A stretch of 5,180 nucleotides of DNA. Source: Bacillota bacterium. Its GTDB lineage: Bacteria > Bacillota > Clostridia > Acetivibrionales > DTU013. Within the stretch, counting starts at the first letter, position 1. Each line of letters begins with the position of its first letter. Shown here in pieces: positions 1 to 5,180 of this stretch. Position numbers and translations under genes: made by a program. Below the pieces are notes generated by a model. That model was not told the DNA's origin and ran no database searches. It saw only the letters and a program-made list of their open reading frames with translations. The stretch is taken from assembly GCA_023399355.1 (NCBI GenBank), contig JAEWQC010000155.1:1-5180 (forward strand). The letters run 5' to 3'.

Positions 1-1523
1 TCCTTCAGGTCCTTGACAAAAGATTTATCGATCTTCAATACATCCAATGGCAGGGATTTAAGATAATTCAGAGAAGAATAACCTGTTCCGAAATCGTCAA
101 GTGCGATTTTGATACCCTTGTCCCGAATTTTTTTCAATATAGTTACAGCATGGTCAAAATTATCAACAAATACACTTTCGGTCATTTCTATTCTCAGATA
201 TTCAGGGTTCAATCCGGTTAATGCAAGTATATTTGAAATGGTTTTAAACAATCTGTCATCCTTAAGCTGTACAGGCGAAAGATTCACATAAACGGGAAGC
301 ATGCAAAAACCGTCTTCCTGCCATTGTTTGTTCTGCCTGCATACCTGTTGCAGGACCCAGAGACCGATAGGAATAATCAGGCCGGATTCCTCGGCAATCG
401 GTATGAATTCCAACGGCGACACGGTTCCGTATACCGGGCTGTGCCACCTGAGCAAGGCTTCAAGCCCTGAAATCCTGTTGCTTCTCATATCCAGCTGAGG
501 CTGATACACCAGACTGAATTCATCCTTGTCAAGTGCACTCCTGAGATGCTTTTCCATCTCGGTACGTTTTATGATGCCGATATTGATGGATTGTTCATAA
601 AAGCAGCTTTTGTTCTTTCCTTCTTCTTTAGCGCGGTACATTGCCGCATCGGCATTTTTTATAAGATCCTCTGTATTTGATCCATCCGCGGGATATAATG
701 CAACCCCGGCAGAACAGGTTACATGAATCTCCTGTCCATTCACATGCATCACCTTTGTCATATGCCTTTGCATCTTTTGCAATCTGGCTGAGAGCCAATC
801 CCTGTCTTTAATTTCAGGAAACAAAATCAGGAATTCATCTCCGCCAAGTCTCGCGATCAGGGCTTCTTGACCAAAAAAATCGGATATTCTGTTTCCAATC
901 TGCTTAAGTACATCATCCCCAAAATAATGGCCATAAATATCATTGATGCGTTTAAAATTATCGATATCGATATAGGTAACGGCGCATAAGCCCGGATTTT
1001 CTATCTTCTGCCTAATTGCAACAGTGGCCTTGTATACGAACATGGATCTGTTGGGTAAATGGGTCAAACTGTCAAAGTAAGCCATCTGCTTCAGTTTCTT
1101 TTCTTTTTTCCATTTGTCACTGGCATCTGTAATTGTTCCGGCGGCATACGTAAAAAGGCAGGTCTCCTCGTCTGTGCTTTTAACTGGACTCAGACTGCCC
1201 CTCATAAGAACGTGTCTATACTCCCCATTCCTTAATAGGAGTCGGAATTCAATCGACAAATCCCCTTTTGCTCCGTTTAAAAGTTCATTGATTCTGAGCT
1301 TTACCTGCTTTCTATCTGTGGGGTAGACCCTGTCAAATAAATCCTGCATGGTAATAATTTCGTTGCTGGTATCGAATCCGGTCATTTCTGAAAATTTATC
1401 CGAAAGGTGCAGTTTGCTGCTTCTTATGTCACATACCCATAAGATGTCGTTTGTATCCATGAAAAGTTTTAAAAACGCTTCATCAAAACCAGTTCCGCTA
1501 ATCTCCTCATTTATCCTTTCCAC
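1..1523 (-). CDS. PAS-GGDEF-EAL cyclic-di-GMP synthase/phosphodiesterase, 3' end missing
   Basis: This is a bifunctional-type c-di-GMP turnover protein, apparently cytoplasmic because no membrane segment or signal peptide is visible. The 507 codons in the window read without a stop. Residues about 15-135 look like a PAS sensor domain (VYPTDR, then RNGEYRHVLMRG). A GGDEF domain follows: FDSLTHLPNR (150-159), YIDIDNFKRIND (184-195), RLGGDEF (225-231). The EAL domain has EALLRW (355-360), NLSPVQL (414-420), EMTES (446-450), DDFGTGYSS (476-484) and KIDKSF (497-502). Both active-site signatures are intact as far as seen; the last part of EAL, roughly 80-100 residues including the late catalytic Glu, lies outside the window. 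The RxxD inhibitory site expected just before GGDEF is absent (Gly and Ala occupy its Arg and Asp positions). The start is GTG at 1523: an in-frame TGA sits at 1533-1535 and the first in-frame ATG is only at codon 22 (1458-1460), inside the PAS region. It lies 50 nt after the CheY-like gene and is probably cotranscribed. Whether synthesis or hydrolysis dominates cannot be read from sequence. Confidence 0.93.
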   Translation of the reverse strand, partial: MERINEEISGTGFDEAFLKLFMDTNDILWVCDIRSSKLHLSDKFSEMTGFDTSNEIITMQDLFDRVYPTDRKQVKLRINELLNGAKGDLSIEFRLLLRNGEYRHVLMRGSLSPVKSTDEETCLFTYAAGTITDASDKWKKEKKLKQMAYFDSLTHLPNRSMFVYKATVAIRQKIENPGLCAVTYIDIDNFKRINDIYGHYFGDDVLKQIGNRISDFFGQEALIARLGGDEFLILFPEIKDRDWLSARLQKMQRHMTKVMHVNGQEIHVTCSAGVALYPADGSNTEDLIKNADAAMYRAKEEGKNKSCFYEQSINIGIIKRTEMEKHLRSALDKDEFSLVYQPQLDMRSNRISGLEALLRWHSPVYGTVSPLEFIPIAEESGLIIPIGLWVLQQVCRQNKQWQEDGFCMLPVYVNLSPVQLKDDRLFKTISNILALTGLNPEYLRIEMTESVFVDNFDHAVTILKKIRDKGIKIALDDFGTGYSSLNYLKSLPLDVLKIDKSFVKDLK

Positions 1524-1533
1524 TTTTTTCTTT

Positions 1534-1540
1534 CACCCCT
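1534..1540 (-). promoter_or_regulatory. Ribosome binding site for the GTG-started PAS-GGDEF-EAL gene
   Basis: On the minus strand AGGGGTG stands 10 nt before the GTG at 1523. It overlaps the in-frame TGA stop at 1533-1535 that rules out a longer protein. The spacing is slightly long, so initiation may be modest. The site supports GTG as the start because no ATG lies between it and codon 22. Confidence 0.5.
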
Positions 1541-1546
1541 CATGCA

Positions 1547-1566
1547 ATCACATGTGATATCATCAC
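1547..1566. repeat. Overlapping GTGAT/ATCAC inverted repeats between cheY and the GGDEF-EAL gene
   Basis: Three copies of one 5-base element alternate in orientation: ATCAC (1547-1551), GTGAT (1554-1558), ATCAC (1562-1566). The first two form the perfect 12-base palindrome ATCACATGTGAT (1547-1558); the last two form a second hairpin with a 3-base loop. The middle copy can pair with either neighbour but not both. This could be an operator for a dimeric regulator or a small switching RNA structure in the leader of the c-di-GMP gene. The spacing does not fit the CRP pattern TGTGA-N6-TCACA. No T-run follows, so it is not an obvious terminator. Function unknown. Confidence 0.45.
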
Positions 1567-1573
1567 TTATTTT

Positions 1574-1969
1574 TTACTCAATCAGTTCAAGATTCTTCAT
1601 AACTTCGACAAATTTCTCTATATCGATGGGTTTCCATGCATATGCCTCACAGCCGGCATCATAGGAAGCCATTACCGTCTTTTTGTCATTCAGTGCCGTG
1701 GTCATTATCACTTTTACCCTTTCAGCATCAGCAATACATTTTCCCAGTTCTATTTCCCTTATCATCTTCAAGGTTTTAATCCCGTCAAGCTTTGGCATCA
1801 TAATATCAAGGCATATCAGATCATATGGCTTTTTCTCATTCAAAGCATATAAAAAGGAATCGATCGTTTCCAATCCATCGACAGCTATGTCACATTCCCC
1901 ATACTTTCCGAGAAATTTCTGTAAAAACTTCCTGCTCACCATATCATCTTCAGCAATAAGTATTCTCAT
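1574..1969 (-). CDS. CheY-like single-domain response regulator
   Basis: This 131-residue protein is a receiver domain with no output domain, so it should act by phosphorylation-dependent binding to a partner, as CheY does at the flagellar switch. Key residues are all present: acidic pocket Glu7-Asp8-Asp9, phosphoacceptor Asp55 in LICLDIMMP, Thr91 in MTTA, Lys113 in WKP, and Tyr110 at the position of the CheY switch tyrosine. I chose the ATG at 1967-1969: a G-rich site (GATGGGG) lies 6 nt upstream and the protein then begins MRILIAEDD, the usual receiver N-terminus. An ATG at 1981 would add MGHF but has its purine run directly against the start codon. It sits 75 nt after cheB, with a sigma-28-like promoter in the gap, and 50 nt before the PAS-GGDEF-EAL gene. 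The kinase is probably a CheA outside the window. It could control motility or another chemosensory output; the symbol cheY is likely but not certain, so none is given. Confidence 0.92.
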   Translation of the reverse strand: MRILIAEDDMVSRKFLQKFLGKYGECDIAVDGLETIDSFLYALNEKKPYDLICLDIMMPKLDGIKTLKMIREIELGKCIADAERVKVIMTTALNDKKTVMASYDAGCEAYAWKPIDIEKFVEVMKNLELIE

Positions 1970-2019
1970 AAAATGCCCCATCCCTTCACTTTAGTTCTAT
2001 TTGCATCAAACCTATTCTT

Positions 2020-2047
2020 CTATCGGCAAACTTTGTAAAAATTATTA
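2020..2047 (-). promoter_or_regulatory. Candidate sigma-28 (FliA/SigD) promoter for the CheY-like gene
   Basis: On the minus strand GCCGATAG (2020-2027) matches 7 of 8 bases of the flagellar sigma-factor -10 element GCCGATAA. A TAAT at 2044-2047, overlapping the cheB stop codon, stands 16 nt upstream in the place of the -35 TAAA (3 of 4). Known sigma-28 promoters have about 15 nt between these elements. It points toward the CheY-like gene about 50 nt downstream. The -10 match is good, the -35 match is weaker, and no transcript data are available. Confidence 0.45.
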
Positions 2048-3091
2048 TTTTGATCTCTCCAGGACATACCTGCAAAGAATATCAGATATCTTTCCCAGGG
2101 GTACCTGCCGCATAACCGCTCCAATATTCTGGGCTACCATAGGCATCCCATAAACAACACTGGAGTTCTCATCCTGTCCGATGGTATACGCGCCTTTTTT
2201 GCGCATATTCAGAAGCCCCTTCGCCCCGTCATTTCCCATCCCTGTGAGAATGATACCCACTGATTCCGATACTGAACCAGATATTGATGCAATTGAATCA
2301 AAAAGCACATCTACGGAAGGACAGTGACCATTTACTTTTTCACCTTTATAACACCGTACTGCATATCCGCCCGCAGCACCCTGCACAACTTTCATATGAA
2401 AATCACCGGGAGCAACCAGAATTTTACCTTTCTCAATGAGTTCTCCATCTTTGGCTTCCCTGGCCGACATCCGGCAGGTTCTGTCAAGACGTTCTGCATA
2501 CATACGTGTGAAAACCGGAGGCATATGCTGGACAATCACAATTCCCGGTGTATCCCCGGGCAGTTCACGAACTACCTCGCAAATAGCTTCGGTCCCGCCG
2601 GTCGAAGCGCCAATTGCAATAACATTTACCGCAGATTTGGACATCCTGCCTTCCATAAGTCCATTACCGCTTTTACTGCTACGGATGTTTCCGGCTTTTG
2701 CCGCAGATCCGATTTTGATCTTTAAAATCAATTCGTCTATAAACTTGCCCAACGAATCCGGGTTTCGCACATCAGGTTTTGCAACAAAATCCACCGCACC
2801 TGCATTCAAGGCTTCAAATACGCTATTGTTTACAGCACTGACCACAATAACAGGAATGGGGTATTGGGGTATCAGCTTTTTCAAGAACTCTATCCCGCTC
2901 ATTTTAGGCATCTCCACATCAAGTGTCAGTACATCCGGCGCAAGTTCAATGATTTTATCCCTTGCTTCATAAGGATCGCCGGCTTTTCCAACCACCTTGA
3001 TAGAAAGATCCGTTGAAATACCTTTACTCATTGTTTCTCTGAAGAGCAGGGAATCATCTACTATTAGCACTTTTATCATTCTTTTATCCAT
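2045..3091 (-). CDS. cheB: CheB chemotaxis response regulator, protein-glutamate methylesterase/deamidase
   Basis: CheB removes methyl groups from receptor glutamates, and can deamidate glutamines, giving the feedback half of chemotactic adaptation in the cytoplasm. Length (348 aa) matches typical CheB. Residues about 5-125 are a receiver domain: Asp12-Asp13, phosphoacceptor Asp58 in LTLDVEMPKMSG, Ser85, and Lys105 in AKP. A Gly/Ser/Lys-rich linker covers about 128-153. The methylesterase domain (about 154-345) keeps the catalytic triad: Ser163 in IGASTGGTEA, His189 in VQHMPP, Asp288 in TGMGNDGA. Phosphorylation by CheA is expected to relieve inhibition by the receiver. The ATG at 3091 has AAGGA 5 nt upstream; an in-frame ATG four codons later is less well placed. 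The start is 8 nt after the cheR stop, so the two are very probably one transcript with coupled translation. Nothing appears broken. Confidence 0.97.
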   Translation of the reverse strand: MDKRMIKVLIVDDSLLFRETMSKGISTDLSIKVVGKAGDPYEARDKIIELAPDVLTLDVEMPKMSGIEFLKKLIPQYPIPVIVVSAVNNSVFEALNAGAVDFVAKPDVRNPDSLGKFIDELILKIKIGSAAKAGNIRSSKSGNGLMEGRMSKSAVNVIAIGASTGGTEAICEVVRELPGDTPGIVIVQHMPPVFTRMYAERLDRTCRMSAREAKDGELIEKGKILVAPGDFHMKVVQGAAGGYAVRCYKGEKVNGHCPSVDVLFDSIASISGSVSESVGIILTGMGNDGAKGLLNMRKKGAYTIGQDENSSVVYGMPMVAQNIGAVMRQVPLGKISDILCRYVLERSK

Positions 3092-3096
3092 CCGGT

Positions 3097-3101
3097 TCCT
3101 T
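3097..3101 (-). promoter_or_regulatory. cheB ribosome binding site overlapping the cheR stop
   Basis: AAGGA on the minus strand lies 5 nt before the cheB ATG, and its first two bases belong to the TAA stop of cheR (3100-3102). The overlap suggests that ribosomes ending cheR help start cheB, which would keep the two opposing enzymes in a fixed ratio. Confidence 0.6.
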
Positions 3102-3912
3102 ATCCCTTTCTATATACTGAAGGAGCCACACATACGTACTTTGATTCGTCCCTGTTGATTGTCTCGGAGCGCCCTATGAAAAGATATCCTCCCGGTTCAT
3201 TCAGACTATAGAATTTTTCGATTAGATCCTTTTTCGTAGCTGTATCGAAGTAGATCATGACATTCCGACAAAATATCACGTGGAATCTTTTCCTGAATGG
3301 AAAAACAGGATCCATAAAGTTTAATCTTCTGAAGATCACTTCATTTCTTATTTTATCAATTAAAATGCTCTTTTCGTCATCCAACTTTCTAAAATAATTA
3401 CTTTGCCATTTATCCGGCAGATGTTCGACCTGTTCATTCGAATATACCCCTCTGGCTGCAATCTCCAATACCTTTGAAGAAATATCCGTTGCCAGTATCT
3501 TTGTGTTCCATGAAGCCTTCTGATTACCAAAAAACTCATCTACGATCATTGCAAGCGTGTAGGGTTCCTCCCCCGATGAACAGCCGGCGCTCCATACGCA
3601 AAAATCCCTGTCCGGTATTGAGCTTTTAAAATAGGGCATCAGCTTTTCTTTAAAATAATTAAAGTGCTCGGCTTCACGCATAAAAAAAGTGTGGTTGGTT
3701 GTGATTTTATTGACCAGCAGCGAAGCAGCACTGCCGGTCGTATCACTGAGTATGTATTGATAATATTCGTCAAAATTTTTCAGATGATGTTCCTCTAAAA
3801 TATTTTGCAGTCTGCCTATCAGCATGATCTTTTTCTGACTTCCAAGGTTTATCCCGTAATTCTTTCTAATCAGATCGGCAAGTTGATTAAATTCTTTACT
3901 GGAAATGTTCAA
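3100..3912 (-). CDS. cheR: CheR chemotaxis protein-glutamate O-methyltransferase
   Basis: CheR transfers methyl groups from S-adenosylmethionine to receptor glutamates, opposing CheB. The 270 residues are of normal length. An N-terminal helical domain (about 1-70) precedes the methyltransferase fold. Visible motifs are TTNHTFFMRE (71-80, with conserved Arg79), the SAM-binding SAGCSSGEEPYTLAM (108-122), ATDIS (141-145), CRNVMIYF (215-222) and GGYLFIGRSE (241-250). The beta-subdomain (about 160-200) lacks the GxG-containing loop that enterobacterial CheR uses to bind the receptor NWETF pentapeptide, so this looks like a pentapeptide-independent type, as in Thermotoga and Bacillus. The start is TTG at 3910-3912: an in-frame TAA lies two codons upstream, the strong site GGGAGG is 9 nt upstream, and the next in-frame Met is residue 30. 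It follows mcp after a 100-nt structured gap and precedes cheB by 8 nt. Confidence 0.97.
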   Translation of the reverse strand: MNISSKEFNQLADLIRKNYGINLGSQKKIMLIGRLQNILEEHHLKNFDEYYQYILSDTTGSAASLLVNKITTNHTFFMREAEHFNYFKEKLMPYFKSSIPDRDFCVWSAGCSSGEEPYTLAMIVDEFFGNQKASWNTKILATDISSKVLEIAARGVYSNEQVEHLPDKWQSNYFRKLDDEKSILIDKIRNEVIFRRLNFMDPVFPFRKRFHVIFCRNVMIYFDTATKKDLIEKFYSLNEPGGYLFIGRSETINRDESKYVCVAPSVYRKG

Positions 3913-3921
3913 TTTTTACGA

Positions 3922-3927
3922 CCTCCC
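3922..3927 (-). promoter_or_regulatory. Strong ribosome binding site that fixes the cheR TTG start
   Basis: GGGAGG on the minus strand is 9 nt upstream of TTG 3910-3912. An in-frame TAA between this site and the TTG excludes any longer reading. A near-ideal site paired with a weak start codon points to tuned, moderate expression. Confidence 0.75.
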
Positions 3928-3930
3928 AGG

Positions 3931-3997
3931 AAAATAGAAAGGTTATAAGAATCCGGGTAAATAACCGGCGGTATCGTCCAGAACCCTTCTCATAACC
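3931..3997 (-). terminator. Candidate intrinsic terminator/attenuator between mcp and cheR
   Basis: In the RNA of the minus strand GGUUAUGAGAA (3987-3997) can pair with UUCUUAUAACC (3941-3951) over 11 positions, including one G-U pair. An adjoining inner GGGU/ACCC pairing (3983-3986 with 3955-3958) extends the stem past a 3-nt bulge. The run TTTCTATTTT (3931-3940) follows the stem directly, as in Rho-independent terminators. The 35-nt loop is longer than usual and the stem is AU-rich, so termination may be partial. It ends a few bases before the cheR ribosome site, so it would lower cheR-cheB expression relative to mcp. Pairing was found by eye; no energy was computed. Confidence 0.4.
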
Positions 3998-4012
3998 TTC
4001 CCCTATAACGAT

Positions 4013-5180
4013 TTAGTACTTTCCGAATTCACTATCCGTCAGGTTTATTTTGAGCCTTGAATTATAGGATGATGGCGCAGCTTCAAGTATTGCCCTGCTT
4101 CCGGGATGACCATTCCTCTTTTCCATCAGGTTCTCTATCGCCTTCATTACATCCGGAGACAAATTATCCGTATTTGCCGCTGTTGAACGATTGATCTTTT
4201 TCAGTTGAAACTTTGAAACAATCTGATTCAGTGTTTCCGCCTGTCCGGATAATTCTTCGCTGGCTGCAGCGCTCTCCTGTGCTGTCGCAGAATTCGTCTG
4301 AACTACTTGTGATACCTGTTCAATTGCCACATTTACCTGTGAAATTGCTGTAGCCTGTTCATTCGAAGCATTTGCAATACCTCCTACGATTTCTGCCGCC
4401 TTTGTGATATCATCCACGATCTTATTCAGTGCCTGCGCCGTTTCATTTGCAATTCTGGTGCCCATATCGACTTTCTTTATAGAGCCTTCGATCATCGCAG
4501 TTGTTTCCTTTGCGGCATTAGCACTTCTCGCCGCCAGATTTCTCACCTCTTCGGCAACCACTGCAAAACCTTTACCGTGTTGTCCTGCTCTTGCAGCCTC
4601 AACAGCGGCATTAAGCGCCAGTATGTTTGTCTGAAATGCAATCTCATCTATTACTTTAATGATTTTTGATATATTGGAGGAAGAATCATTAATTTCAGTC
4701 ATTGCTTTCAGCATTTCCTGCATTTGTTGATTTCCGGAAACAGCATTGTTTTTTGCCACCAGGGCAAAATCATTTGCCTGATTCGCATTTGTTGCATTTT
4801 GTTTCGTCTGCGCTGCAACCTGCGTCATGGATGTCGTTATTTCTTCAATCGAGCTGGCCTGCTCGGTGGAACCCTGGGACAATGCCTGGCCTGACATGGA
4901 TACCTGATTCGATCCGGTTGCCACCTGTTCCGCCGAGTAATTAATATTACTCATTGCATCATTCAGGTTTTCCGACATTTTTTCAAAAGCCATTGCCAGC
5001 ATGCCGACCTCATCCTTCGTTTTTATTTCAATATTCACATCCAGATTGCCGTCAGAAATCTTATCAGCCACCTTGACTATTTGACTGATCGGCCTGCTGA
5101 TGATACTGCTGATGAAAATGCCCAGCAGAACCGCGACAACCATACCTGCAGCGACAATGATGATCATGGTTACCCTGGCA
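4013..5180 (-). CDS. Methyl-accepting chemotaxis protein, C-terminal part (N-terminal sensor off window)
   Basis: This is the cytoplasmic half of a membrane chemoreceptor that controls CheA through CheW. The frame is open to the right edge, so the ATG at 5167 is almost certainly internal. Numbering from that Met: a second membrane segment (about 1-22, rich in I/V/A), a HAMP domain (about 22-70, with SRPI and DEVGMLA), then the signalling hairpin. The tip is canonical (IAFQTNILALNAAVEAARAG at 176-195, then HGKGFAVVAEEVRNLA). The arms span about 17-18 heptads each, so the receptor belongs to a short class (34H or 36H). Two methylation-type motifs fit the family pattern: Glu108-Glu109 (ASSIEEITTS) and Gln297-Glu298 (SATAQESAAA). 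A tail of about 60 residues follows the bundle and ends DSEFGKY, not NWETF. The ligand cannot be inferred because the sensor domain is missing. It stands upstream of cheR in the same direction, separated by 100 nt with a possible attenuator. Confidence 0.95.
   Translation of the reverse strand, partial: ARVTMIIIVAAGMVVAVLLGIFISSIISRPISQIVKVADKISDGNLDVNIEIKTKDEVGMLAMAFEKMSENLNDAMSNINYSAEQVATGSNQVSMSGQALSQGSTEQASSIEEITTSMTQVAAQTKQNATNANQANDFALVAKNNAVSGNQQMQEMLKAMTEINDSSSNISKIIKVIDEIAFQTNILALNAAVEAARAGQHGKGFAVVAEEVRNLAARSANAAKETTAMIEGSIKKVDMGTRIANETAQALNKIVDDITKAAEIVGGIANASNEQATAISQVNVAIEQVSQVVQTNSATAQESAAASEELSGQAETLNQIVSKFQLKKINRSTAANTDNLSPDVMKAIENLMEKRNGHPGSRAILEAAPSSYNSRLKINLTDSEFGKY

Noticed and set aside
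1511..1543. A 10-codon ATG frame that overlaps the GTG start of the GGDEF-EAL gene, as a possible leader peptide
   Set aside because: It has no purine-rich site upstream and its translation (MRGERKKWKG) has no known leader feature.
109..1557. Short open frames on both strands (60-70 codons) within the left third
   Set aside because: They overlap the continuous 507-codon PAS-GGDEF-EAL frame, which explains this region.
1547..1558. ATCACATGTGAT as a CRP/FNR-type operator
   Set aside because: The half-sites face the wrong way and have no 6-base spacer for CRP, and they do not match TTGAT-N4-ATCAA for FNR.
1683..1994. Plus-strand open frame of 103 codons opposite the CheY-like gene
   Set aside because: It is antisense to a receiver domain with all key residues, and its low-complexity S/I/F-rich translation is typical of a shadow frame.
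2324..2972. Plus-strand open frames of 133 and 178 codons opposite cheB
   Set aside because: They lie antisense inside a full-length CheB with intact catalytic residues, resemble no family I know, and their composition follows from the opposing codons.
3942..3947. TATAAC in the mcp-cheR gap as a vegetative -10 element
   Set aside because: The sequence 16-18 nt upstream is GC-rich and unlike TTGACA; the bases are better explained as the 3' arm of the stem.
3964..3980. GACGATAC in the mcp-cheR gap as a sigma-28 -10 element
   Set aside because: Only 6 of 8 bases match and nothing like TAAA lies 14-16 nt upstream.
4404..4944. Two plus-strand open frames of 76 and 80 codons opposite the MCP
   Set aside because: They are antisense to the conserved signalling hairpin, and their Ala/Ser-rich or Pro-rich translations mirror MCP codons.

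Overview
The window holds a compact chemosensory gene cluster. All of its genes lie on the minus strand, so transcription runs from high to low coordinates. In transcription order they are: the 3' part of a methyl-accepting chemotaxis protein (mcp, running off the right edge), cheR (receptor methyltransferase), cheB (receptor methylesterase/deamidase), a stand-alone CheY-like receiver, and a PAS-GGDEF-EAL cyclic-di-GMP enzyme that runs off the left edge. The last gene is open from 1523 to the window edge with no stop. I translated it by hand and found 507 uninterrupted codons with intact GGDEF and EAL signatures.

The organism looks like a motile, moderately AT-rich bacterium, most likely a Firmicute of the Clostridia type. 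This is inference from strong purine-rich Shine-Dalgarno sites, TTG and GTG starts, frequent ATA/AGA codons, and the wording of the MCP and CheR proteins. A deltaproteobacterial or related lineage cannot be excluded from the sequence alone.

Layout by region: 4013-5180 is the MCP fragment (second membrane segment, HAMP, full signalling hairpin, C-terminal tail). 3913-4012 is a 100-nt gap with a long stem followed by a T-rich run, a candidate terminator or attenuator, and then the strong ribosome site of cheR. 3100-3912 is cheR (TTG start). 2045-3091 is cheB, 8 nt after cheR with its ribosome site overlapping the cheR stop. 1970-2044 is a gap with a sigma-28-like promoter candidate. 1574-1969 is the CheY-like gene. 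1524-1573 is a 50-nt gap with overlapping GTGAT inverted repeats. 1-1523 is the PAS-GGDEF-EAL gene. No stretch of more than 300 nt lacks a gene.

How the parts fit: CheR and CheB set the methylation level of receptors such as the adjacent MCP. A CheA kinase, not in the window, would phosphorylate CheB and the CheY-like protein. The PAS-GGDEF-EAL enzyme makes and/or breaks c-di-GMP, so the cluster may link receptor signalling to c-di-GMP output (adhesion versus motility). That link is inferred from gene order only. All protein families here are known; the points worth a second look are the regulatory gaps, the receptor tail paired with a CheR that lacks a pentapeptide-binding loop, and the c-di-GMP enzyme at the end of the run.
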